Shown here in pieces: positions 1 through 6,685 of a stretch of 64,000 bases of DNA. Made by a program: the position numbers and the translations under genes. Under the pieces are notes generated by a model. That model did not search any database. It was not told the origin of the DNA and saw nothing but the letters and a program-made list of their open reading frames with translations. This stretch comes from Segetibacter koreensis DSM 18137. GTDB lineage: Bacteria > Bacteroidota > Bacteroidia > Chitinophagales > Chitinophagaceae. The stretch is taken from the NCBI RefSeq assembly GCF_000374045.1, contig NZ_KB893316.1, positions 1-64,000 on the forward strand, in the 5' to 3' direction. Position 1 is the first letter of the stretch; every line of letters starts with the position of its first letter.

Positions 1-44
1 ATACTTATGTGCCTCTACAAAAAAAGGATATGCTAAAAGAGTAA
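1..44 (+). CDS. Possible 3' end of an upstream gene (partial)
   Basis: One frame is open from the window edge and reads TYVPLQKKDMLKE before a TAA at 42-44. It could be the C-terminus of a gene lying mostly outside the window, but a 13-residue tail is too short to assign to a family and another frame is open nearly as far. Low confidence. Confidence 0.25.
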   Translation, partial: TYVPLQKKDMLKE

Positions 45-51
45 ATAAAGG

Positions 52-186
52 ATGAAAAAGGTAATTTTAAAAACTGCTCTCTTTTGCTCGCAAATAAACT
101 GTTGCAAAAGAAGAGCGGTAGAAAAAAAAACTAAAACTAAAACCAAAATAACGGCAAAAAGAAAAGTGATACTTACCTCCCAATAG
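52..186 (+). CDS. Possible small lysine-rich protein (44 aa)
   Basis: An ATG at 52 sits just after AAAGG and opens a 44-codon frame ending in TAG at 184-186. The product starts MKKVILKTALFCSQ and its second half is very rich in Lys and Thr. There is no recognisable domain, and the composition follows an A-rich stretch of DNA, so this may be a chance frame. It lies before the first attC-like repeat. No function can be proposed. Confidence 0.2.
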   Translation: MKKVILKTALFCSQINCCKRRAVEKKTKTKTKITAKRKVILTSQ

Positions 187-202
187 CAAACTTACGGCGA
201 CG

Positions 203-300
203 TCGGTCAACCCAAAAGTATACCACAAAGCCCCGCAAAAGGACTACAATGCGGGGCTTTGATTGGGGGCTTCGCGGATACTTTTCTTTTTGTTGGCTGT
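203..300 (+). repeat. attC-like imperfect inverted repeat, site 1
   Basis: Nested inverted repeats are visible: AAAGCCCCGC (227-236) pairs with GCGGGGCTTT (251-260), and AAAAGTAT (214-221) pairs with ATACTTTT (278-285). The outer ends read GGTCAACCC and TGTTGGCTG, which resemble the outer boxes of the sites at 819-960 and 1858-1990. The long folded structure between two orphan ORFs suggests an integron-type recombination site. The inner 10-bp stem could instead be a transcription terminator, although no T-run follows it. Confidence 0.35.
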
Positions 301-358
301 AATTAAAAAATACGTAATGCACTACTTTGACTTATACTCCTAAATCAAATAAACACAA

Positions 359-799
359 ATGAATACTGAATTAGCAAACTCATTAAGTGATGAACAAAAA
401 GCAGCGACATTAACTGCTCTAAAATGGATCGGCTTATGGGTAAGTATGGATATTTCTGATTCGGGTGATTTAACGCCTTCATGCGCTGAAAGACTAAGAA
501 TAAATTACCAGTTATTGAAGTTTAGTCGCTCCAGTACTTTGTTGAGTAAATACGAAGATGACGGTGCAGAGGATCTTCTTTTTAGGACTCTTAATTCTAT
601 TCCAACTATTACAAAGCCTTGGTTTGTTGTGGAAACGTATATGATGGTTTCTGTGGAAGGTAATATTTCTCCAAGAGCTATGCAAATCGCTTTAATGTAT
701 TGTGAAAAAATTGGAGTATCAGAAGAAATGTATTTAGAGATTATTAAGGAAGCTTATGTTGCAACAGGCGACTATCGAGAAGGTATGTTCGACAAGTAA
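359..799 (+). CDS. Hypothetical protein, possible gene-cassette ORF (146 aa)
   Basis: I do not recognise this 146-residue protein. It starts MNTELANSLSDEQK, shows no signal peptide or membrane segment, and looks like a soluble, mostly helical acidic protein. The ATG at 359 is preceded by an A-rich, SD-less leader typical of Bacteroidota. The ORF lies alone between two attC-like inverted repeats (203-300 and 819-960), an arrangement expected of a gene cassette. Function is unknown. Confidence 0.6.
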   Translation: MNTELANSLSDEQKAATLTALKWIGLWVSMDISDSGDLTPSCAERLRINYQLLKFSRSSTLLSKYEDDGAEDLLFRTLNSIPTITKPWFVVETYMMVSVEGNISPRAMQIALMYCEKIGVSEEMYLEIIKEAYVATGDYREGMFDK

Positions 800-818
800 C
801 TATTAGAAAAGGCAAAAC

Positions 819-960
819 TACAGCCAACATGGGTATTTATGCAAGTATTTCGGGACGTTAAAAACTGGCGGATGAATACCAACTGCATCGATATTTTTTC
901 AGTCAACATCACTACTGCCAATTCCACACCTGCATAAATACCTAAACGTTAGCTGCAACT
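819..960 (+). repeat. attC-like imperfect inverted repeat, site 2
   Basis: GGTATTTATGCA (832-843) is exactly complementary to TGCATAAATACC (931-942). Outside these arms the ends read ACAGCCAAC and CGTTAGCTGCAAC, which are again near-complementary. About 140 bp long, with conserved outer boxes and a variable centre, it has the architecture of an integron attC site. The right box GTTAGCT does not strictly match the classical GTTRRRY core, so the assignment is an inference. Confidence 0.45.
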
Positions 961-1002
961 CTTGAACATTTCGATAATTGATCCGTGCCGTTATCTTTGC
1001 CA

Positions 1003-1839
1003 ATGTTTTATAAATTTTTACTTACCTTATTAGCCGCCATAGTTTTATTAGTCTCAACGCTAGGTAAGTATTTTAGTGAGAAGAAGATTGATAGAACAAG
1101 AATTAGATTAATCACTATTTGCGCTGTTTTAGGTATCACAATTTCAATTTTTCAGGCTATATTTCAATATTCTTCAGACTTGAAAGCTGAAAAGGGTGCA
1201 AAGGAGAGTCGACTTAGGATTGATTCGGTTAACAACGAATTGAAAAAATTACAACAGAAAAATGTCGACTCATTAATAGCATCGTTAGAGATGAGTCGAA
1301 AAGTTATATCTCTTCAGGATCGTTTACAATTAAGTCAAAAAGATATTATCCGACGCCAGGAAGAAACAAATAATCAATTAACTGGAAAAAATTGTTTCCC
1401 AACGATCAACGTAGGAACAAATGAAGGTAAAATAATTACCAATCAGATTCTCCTGTCCATATCTATTATTAATAATTGCACTTATCCTATTAGAAGTTTA
1501 ACCGCTGTGGTATCACATCAATACCCATTCGGAAGACAGGAAAATGTGGTTAATGCAGTGGAAGTACGGCTAAATCCCCAAAAATTTGTTGACCAAATTT
1601 ATACTCCTGTAACAATTGGCGATTTGGGGCCTAAGCAGACCACCGGCTTATTTTATGCCGCCGTGCCTCCTAAAAACGATTCAGAAAACTATAACTTTAT
1701 AATTAGGTGGACGGGTGGACAATATGAAGTAAGTTATACAATGAAACATACCTCAGGGGGAAAAATAGTTATTATTAATAAAAAGGTAACATCACCTATG
1801 AAATCAATTGATATTCCATCCGTTTTAAAAGAATTATAA
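1003..1839 (+). CDS. Hypothetical membrane-anchored coiled-coil protein (278 aa)
   Basis: The protein starts MFYKFLLTLLAAIVLL and has two predicted membrane segments within the first 60 residues, separated by a charged KKIDRTR stretch. A coiled coil follows at about residues 65-130 (SVNNELKKLQQKNVDSL...RRQEETNNQL), then a C-terminal beta-rich domain of about 145 residues. I do not recognise the family. An in-frame GTG at 985 would add six residues; the ATG is preferred because the hydrophobic segment starts there. It lies alone between attC-like sites 2 and 3. A role as a membrane sensor or effector cannot be judged from sequence. Confidence 0.6.
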   Translation: MFYKFLLTLLAAIVLLVSTLGKYFSEKKIDRTRIRLITICAVLGITISIFQAIFQYSSDLKAEKGAKESRLRIDSVNNELKKLQQKNVDSLIASLEMSRKVISLQDRLQLSQKDIIRRQEETNNQLTGKNCFPTINVGTNEGKIITNQILLSISIINNCTYPIRSLTAVVSHQYPFGRQENVVNAVEVRLNPQKFVDQIYTPVTIGDLGPKQTTGLFYAAVPPKNDSENYNFIIRWTGGQYEVSYTMKHTSGGKIVIINKKVTSPMKSIDIPSVLKEL

Positions 1840-1857
1840 CTACAATGAGAAGAAGAA

Positions 1858-1990
1858 ATGCAGCTAACATTGCATTTAAGCTATGCCGGGTTTTGGGAAG
1901 TAATTGATCGTTAGTTTTTCAATTCTAGCTTTAAATCTTCAATTATAGTGATTTAAAGTCTATTGCCGCCACATCTTAAATGCCTGTACG
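1858..1990 (+). repeat. attC-like imperfect inverted repeat, site 3
   Basis: GCATTTAAG (1872-1880) is exactly complementary to CTTAAATGC (1975-1983). The left end reads ATGCAGCTAACATT, whose GCAGCTAAC is the complement of the GTTAGCTGC box ending site 2. The right end (TGTACGTTTTT) is more degenerate. This is the weaker outer boundary of the proposed cassette pair. Confidence 0.35.
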
Positions 1991-2354
1991 TTTTTCCAAA
2001 ATCTTCCTACTAAGAGTTTTTCAAAATGTTACTTGTTTTTTCCTGTGTTACCAATAATTACACGTTAATAAACCAAGAATAATCCTGCATTTCAAGATTT
2101 GGACTAAGGAAGTTAGTAAAAATATTTGTAATTAGTGCAGGTAAACCGCTTTAGAGGTCTTAACTAATATGCATTAAATGCCGCTCGCTGGGCAAGCTAT
2201 CAACTGCTATTAACCTAATATTCCTACTTTCTTCCTTTTTTATAATTGTGGTCAAAAAAAGGATTTTTAAGGTGCCTTGTACTTTTACAAACAATATCTA
2301 AGATTTGCCTCTTTAAACTAAAAATTTTAGTATTTTTACCTAATATTATTTGCA
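1991..2354. other. Non-coding spacer without identified gene
   Basis: AT-rich spacer between attC-like site 3 and the radical SAM gene. I see no supported ORF or RNA gene. It presumably contains the promoter for the radical SAM gene, but no convincing TTTG/TAnnTTTG pair was found. Confidence 0.4.
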
Positions 2355-3611
2355 ATGAGTGAACGGTTAATGGAAAAGCTTTCAATACTAGCTGACGCTG
2401 CAAAATATGATGTATCCTGTTCATCAAGTGGCAGCAGTCGAAAAAATGAGAACAAAGGTTTGGGCGATGCTAAAGGAGTAGGTATTTGTCATGCTTATAC
2501 AGAAGATGGGCGATGCGTTTCGCTGTTAAAAATTCTTCTTACCAATCATTGTATTTTTGATTGTGCATATTGTGTTAGCCGCAAAAGCAATGATGTAAAA
2601 CGTGCGGCTTTTACCGTACAGGAAGTCGTTGATCTCACCATAAATTTTTATCGCCGCAATTATATAGAAGGATTATTTCTAAGTTCCGGTATTTTCAAAA
2701 ATGCTGATTATACTATGGAACGGTTGGTAAGAATTGCAAAAAAACTTCGGCAAGAGCATAATTTTCATGGGTATATCCATCTGAAAGCTATACCGGGAGC
2801 AAGTGACGAACTGCTGAAGGAAGCCGGCTTGTTTGCTGACCGGCTTAGCGTAAATATAGAAATGCCCACAGAGCAAAGTCTGAGGCTGCTTGCTCCTGAT
2901 AAGAACCGAAAAGACATGATAGCACCTATGAAATACCTGAAAGGTGCAATTGAAGAAAACAGGGAAGATAAAAAAATATTTAAAAAAGCTCCATTATTTG
3001 CCCCTGCGGGGCAAAGTACTCAAATGGTTATTGGCGCTACTCCTGAAAACGACAGGCAAATTCTTTGGATGGCCAACCAGTTTTATGATAAGATGAAATT
3101 GAAGCGAGTGTATTATTCAGGTTATGTGCCTGTTAGTAATGATAATCGTTTACCTGCTATTGGCACGCCTGTTCCCATGATCAGGGAAAACCGGTTATAC
3201 CAGGCCGATTGGTTGCTGCGGTTTTACGGCTTTGAAGTAGATGAAATAGTAAATGAAGAAAATCCGTTGCTTGAGATGGATATTGACCCTAAATTAAGTT
3301 GGGCTTTAAGAAATCTTCAATTATTTCCACTTGATATAAACAAAGCTGATTTGTCTCTTATCATGCGCATTCCCGGTATTGGTGTTAGCTCTGCAAAAAA
3401 AATTGTTGCCGCTCGTAAGTTTAGTAAACTTACCTGGGATCATTTGAAAAAGTTTGGAATTGCAGTTAATCGCGCACGAAATTTTGTTACCTGCCAAAGT
3501 GATGTTTTTAACAGGAGAGACTGGCTGCCATCGCAGATAAAAGATAAAATTTTACAGGCAGGAAAAAGTAAATACTCACCCAATTTTTCACCCCAGCTAA
3601 AATTGTTTTAG
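2355..3611 (+). CDS. Radical SAM protein, putative DNA modification/repair (UDG-linked type)
   Basis: This 418-residue protein carries a radical SAM CxxxCxxC cluster motif at Cys66, Cys70 and Cys73 (CIFDCAYC), which would bind a 4Fe-4S cluster and S-adenosylmethionine. Near residues 335-365 it has a helix-hairpin-helix (IMRIPGIGVSSAKKIV), a DNA-binding element. This combination matches the family annotated as putative DNA modification/repair radical SAM protein, known to co-occur with a DUF4130 protein or a UDG-DUF4130 fusion. The next gene, two bases after the stop, is exactly such a DUF4130 protein, so the two form an operon. The substrate is not established for this family; a role in repair or modification of DNA bases is inferred. 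Confidence 0.85.
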   Translation: MSERLMEKLSILADAAKYDVSCSSSGSSRKNENKGLGDAKGVGICHAYTEDGRCVSLLKILLTNHCIFDCAYCVSRKSNDVKRAAFTVQEVVDLTINFYRRNYIEGLFLSSGIFKNADYTMERLVRIAKKLRQEHNFHGYIHLKAIPGASDELLKEAGLFADRLSVNIEMPTEQSLRLLAPDKNRKDMIAPMKYLKGAIEENREDKKIFKKAPLFAPAGQSTQMVIGATPENDRQILWMANQFYDKMKLKRVYYSGYVPVSNDNRLPAIGTPVPMIRENRLYQADWLLRFYGFEVDEIVNEENPLLEMDIDPKLSWALRNLQLFPLDINKADLSLIMRIPGIGVSSAKKIVAARKFSKLTWDHLKKFGIAVNRARNFVTCQSDVFNRRDWLPSQIKDKILQAGKSKYSPNFSPQLKLF

Positions 3612-3613
3612 AA

Positions 3614-4390
3614 TTGGTAACTGTTATTTACGACGGAACATTTGAAGGTTTTCTTACTGCTGTTTTTGAGGTGTATGAGTATAAATTTTCTTCAGTTAAT
3701 ATAACTACTAAAGAACGTTTTCAACAAAATGTTTTTAATAATCATCATGAAAGTTTATTTAATGAGGAAAAAGCTGCAAGAGTATGGAAAGGATTGACAG
3801 CAAAAATATCTGCAGCAGCATTAAGCCAGTTGTATAAAGCCTTTCTGTCAGAAGAAACAGGAATGGAGGATATACTATTGAAATACATTCAATATGCATT
3901 TGCCAAAAAACAAACGATAGAAAGTGACTATTCTAATGCTGCTGTTTTAACGGTTATTCAAACAGCAAAAAAAGTGTATCGCGAAAAGCATAGAATGGAA
4001 GCGTTTATTCGTTTTCAACTAACCGGAGATGGTTTGTTTTATGCAGTTTGTCAGCCTGACTTCAACGTGTTGCCTCTTATAGAAAAGCATTTTAAAAGCA
4101 GGTATGCAGACCAACGCTGGCTGATCTATGACAGCAAAAGAAAATATGGTATTTACTATGACCGGTTTAAAGTGGAAACTGTACAGTTGTCTTTTGACGA
4201 AAAAACAAATAATGGAAAAAATATACAAATTATGCTGGATGAAAAGGAATTATTGTACCAGCAACTATGGCAGCAATATTTTAAAAGTGTAAATATTGTT
4301 GCAAGGAAAAACACGAAGCTTCATATACAACATATGCCCAAAAGATATTGGAAATTTTTGCCTGAAAAGCAGTCGGATGCGTTTAGATAA
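3614..4390 (+). CDS. DUF4130 family protein, probable DNA metabolism partner
   Basis: The 258-residue protein matches the DUF4130 / probable DNA metabolism family that is the usual partner of the upstream radical SAM protein. Recognisable parts are the N-terminal VIYDGTFEGFLTAVFEVYEYK and the C-terminal RYWKFLPEK. In some bacteria this domain is fused to a uracil-DNA glycosylase domain; here it stands alone, and no glycosylase gene is visible nearby. The start appears to be TTG at 3614, only two bases after the radical SAM stop, implying translational coupling. Function beyond the DNA-metabolism association is unknown. Confidence 0.8.
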   Translation: MVTVIYDGTFEGFLTAVFEVYEYKFSSVNITTKERFQQNVFNNHHESLFNEEKAARVWKGLTAKISAAALSQLYKAFLSEETGMEDILLKYIQYAFAKKQTIESDYSNAAVLTVIQTAKKVYREKHRMEAFIRFQLTGDGLFYAVCQPDFNVLPLIEKHFKSRYADQRWLIYDSKRKYGIYYDRFKVETVQLSFDEKTNNGKNIQIMLDEKELLYQQLWQQYFKSVNIVARKNTKLHIQHMPKRYWKFLPEKQSDAFR

Positions 4391-4410
4391 AATGATCTAT
4401 AGCAAATAAT

Positions 4411-4451
4411 AATGTCACAACTTCTATCCTTCAGATACAAGTTGTGACATT
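4411..4451 (+). repeat. Perfect 13-bp inverted repeat downstream of the DUF4130 gene
   Basis: AATGTCACAACTT (4411-4423) and AAGTTGTGACATT (4439-4451) are perfect complements around a 15-nt loop. The hairpin lies 20 bp after the DUF4130 stop, between convergent genes, so it may terminate or stabilise that transcript. No T-run follows. Confidence 0.6.
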
Positions 4452-4568
4452 ATAAATTACATATTAAACGCTTGCATGAGTTGTGCGGTTGCACTCTACG
4501 TTACAAGATCTATAGAGAAAAATTCAGTAACAATTTTTAATAATCATTACTGTAAAAATAGCGACTTA

Positions 4569-5375
4569 TTAAATTTGAGAAAAACTCGCCGGAACCAAAA
4601 ACGTGCGTGTAATGTTCGAAACAATCTTTGCGTCAGCATACTCGGGGATTGCTTTTATCCTGTTCCATTCAGGATCGCCACCGAATGCTTTCCAGTTTTT
4701 GTCATGTTCTTCCATATCATCAAAAGTGAGCATGTAGGTGAGATTGGGACGCATTTCGCCTATTAGTGTTTCTCCAAAAAATACCGGCGTAAGACCAACT
4801 CTTTTAAAAATGGCTATTTCCCCTATATCATTAAACATTTTAATTTTCTTTTTTCCTGCGGCTTCACTTGCACTTTCATAACGGCGCAGTTCAAATATTC
4901 TTGATTTATTAGGTGGTGCCTGCAGTTTCGGCATTCCGGCAAAAGCTTTCAAAAAAGAGCTTTGAATCCTTTCATATGCCGGGGCAGTAGCGGGAGCATT
5001 TAGATAAGCATCACCAGCAGACTGGTAAGTAGCGTCATTAGCCAATTTATCGGAAACATTTATAAAATCTTCGACAGAATTATAAGGAATGATCACATAT
5101 ATTTTACTTTGCCCCTCAGGTTGTTGTTCGGTGAATACTCCTATATTTTTACTGCCTAATTTATTTAAAGCAGGTATAGCAGCATTTTGAAAATAATCTT
5201 CTACCAGCTTTTGCTGCTCACTGTTTTTTAAGGTATATACTCTAAGTTCATAATATTCGCCACCTGATTTTTTTCCCATCTGGTCTTTTTTGGAAGCCTT
5301 ACTAACTATTGGTGCTATGCCTGCTGCTAAAGAGCCGGTAACAAGGGATGCTTTTACAAATAACCGTCTTTTCAT
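4569..5375 (-). CDS. NIPSNAP family protein with Tat-like signal peptide
   Basis: The 268-residue product begins MKRRLFVKASLVTGSLAAG, an RR-x-F-x-K pattern followed by a hydrophobic stretch, resembling a twin-arginine export signal. The mature part holds two NIPSNAP (dimeric alpha/beta barrel) repeats, starting near YYELRVYTLKN and RIFELRRYES. The second ends with the typical DPEWNRIKAIPEYADAKIVSN segment. NIPSNAP proteins in Bacteroidota are commonly exported and are of uncertain biochemical function. The gene stands alone, convergent with the DUF4130 gene. Confidence 0.85.
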   Translation of the reverse strand: MKRRLFVKASLVTGSLAAGIAPIVSKASKKDQMGKKSGGEYYELRVYTLKNSEQQKLVEDYFQNAAIPALNKLGSKNIGVFTEQQPEGQSKIYVIIPYNSVEDFINVSDKLANDATYQSAGDAYLNAPATAPAYERIQSSFLKAFAGMPKLQAPPNKSRIFELRRYESASEAAGKKKIKMFNDIGEIAIFKRVGLTPVFFGETLIGEMRPNLTYMLTFDDMEEHDKNWKAFGGDPEWNRIKAIPEYADAKIVSNITRTFLVPASFSQI

Positions 5376-5588
5376 CTGTCTTATTTTGCGACTAAATTAT
5401 CTTAAATAATCGACAATGAGCGCATCTATGTTTTGATAAATATCGTCTTATAAAATTACGCCTGTTTACAATTTTGATTGGGAGGTTTTGAAGGCATATA
5501 AATTATAATTTTACCACAAAGAATACTGTAACAGGTAATAAATATTTTTATAGATTTAACCAGTTTTAATAATAAAAAAAATATAGCA

Positions 5589-6038
5589 ATGGGTTTGTTT
5601 GATAACATGTTTAATAGTGTACCGACAGAAAAAAAATATGTTCCGGAAGATACCCGGGAGGCTTATGCAGTGGTTTTATATTGCTGTGCAAATGCTGAAG
5701 GAAATATAGGGGATGAGGAAATTATTTTTATAGATACTTTATTTCAAACCATGGCTATTTTTAAAGATCACGATGGGGCGGAGTATTTACAAATCGCTGA
5801 AAGAGTGTATAGCAATTATAGTTCGCATGAACTAATTGAAGGAAGCATTAATTGTGTGAAAGAAAACCTGCGTCCCCAGTTATTTTGCTATTGTTGCGAT
5901 GTGTTTTTAGCAGATGGTGTTGTAACCGAAGAAGAGAAAAAAATTCTTGAAAACCTTGCCCAAATATCAGGCATTGATGAAGAAACCTCAAAAAAAATTG
6001 TAGAGGTTGCTATAATAAGAAATGTAATAGAGAAATAA
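5589..6038 (+). CDS. TerB-like (tellurite-resistance B domain) protein
   Basis: This 149-residue soluble helical protein has the two acidic repeats typical of TerB-like domains: ANAEGNIGDEE near residue 35 and LADGVVTEEE near residue 108. TerB domains bind divalent metal and occur in stress and membrane-associated complexes. There is no ter cluster here, so a tellurite role should not be assumed. The gene is monocistronic and ends in a bidirectional terminator shared with the DUF3276 gene. Confidence 0.7.
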   Translation: MGLFDNMFNSVPTEKKYVPEDTREAYAVVLYCCANAEGNIGDEEIIFIDTLFQTMAIFKDHDGAEYLQIAERVYSNYSSHELIEGSINCVKENLRPQLFCYCCDVFLADGVVTEEEKKILENLAQISGIDEETSKKIVEVAIIRNVIEK

Positions 6039-6046
6039 AAAAACAT

Positions 6047-6089
6047 AAAAAAAGCATCAATAATTAAATAAATTCCTGATGCTTTTTTT
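6047..6089. terminator. Bidirectional intrinsic terminator
   Basis: AAAAAAAGCATCA (6047-6059) and TGATGCTTTTTTT (6077-6089) form a hairpin with A- and T-runs on both sides. It lies between the convergent TerB-like and DUF3276 genes and can serve both. Confidence 0.85.
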
Positions 6090-6109
6090 CTTTTAATGAT
6101 TTTTTTAAT

Positions 6110-6550
6110 CTACCACTTATCTACCTCGTCGGTACTATGGTTGATTATGGGTGCAGAAACCAGCTCTTCATCATCTAAAGTCTCCGTTACTTCCGAAGTT
6201 TCCTCAGCAGCCACTTCTACTTCTGCCACTGGTGATTCTGATCGGCCATTTTCTTCATAGTTGTCATGATTAAATGCATCGAAATCAAAGTCAGGCATTA
6301 ATTCTGTTTTTACATAATCTACCGCTTCAGTTAATGCTTTAGAAAATTTATTAAAATCTTCCTTGTACAGAAAGATTTTATGACGGTCATAACCATTGTC
6401 GTTAAACCTTTTGCGACTTTCAGTAATGGTTAAAAAATAATCATTACTGCGGGTAGCCCTTACATCGAAAAAATAAGTTCTTCTTTTTCCTGCACGAATT
6501 CGTTTGCTGTAAACACTTTCAATTTTCTGTTCGTTGTTTTCGTAAGCCAC
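6110..6550 (-). CDS. DUF3276 / PUR-alpha-like nucleic-acid-binding protein
   Basis: The first ~95 residues (SKRIRAGKRRTYFFDVRATR...YDRHKIFLYKEDFNKFSKAL) are the DUF3276 domain, a PUR-alpha-like fold that binds single-stranded nucleic acid. It is widespread in Bacteroidota. The C-terminal ~50 residues are acidic and low in complexity, rich in Glu, Val and Thr. The protein probably acts as a cytoplasmic RNA/DNA-binding regulator, but targets are unknown. A good Bacteroidota-type promoter is visible upstream (6594-6623). Confidence 0.85.
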   Translation of the reverse strand: MAYENNEQKIESVYSKRIRAGKRRTYFFDVRATRSNDYFLTITESRKRFNDNGYDRHKIFLYKEDFNKFSKALTEAVDYVKTELMPDFDFDAFNHDNYEENGRSESPVAEVEVAAEETSEVTETLDDEELVSAPIINHSTDEVDKW

Positions 6551-6593
6551 AGTTGTTGGTTTTTGTTAATAGTTCATTAAAAACAATGATACA

Positions 6594-6623
6594 CAAATAT
6601 AGAATTACTTTTCAATTGCCAAA
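6594..6623 (-). promoter_or_regulatory. Bacteroidota-type promoter for the DUF3276 gene
   Basis: On the minus strand TTTG (plus 620-623) is followed after 18 bp by TATATTTG (plus 594-601). This fits the TTTG / TAnnTTTG consensus of the Bacteroidota primary sigma factor. Transcription would start near 6588, giving a leader of about 40 nt. Confidence 0.65.
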
Positions 6624-6685
6624 ATTTTTAAAAGAAACCTTGTAATTTTTTTTTATTTATCGCTTACTGCAATCACTAACCCTTA

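Noticed and set aside
227-260. Simple terminator reading of the AAAGCCCCGC / GCGGGGCTTT stem
   Set aside because: No T-run follows, and a wider set of nested repeats with boxes like those of the two other sites favours the attC-like reading; a terminator is not excluded.
4476-4766. Plus-strand ORF of 96 codons
   Set aside because: It runs antisense through the 3' end of the NIPSNAP gene, has an implausible Cys-rich composition and no family resemblance.
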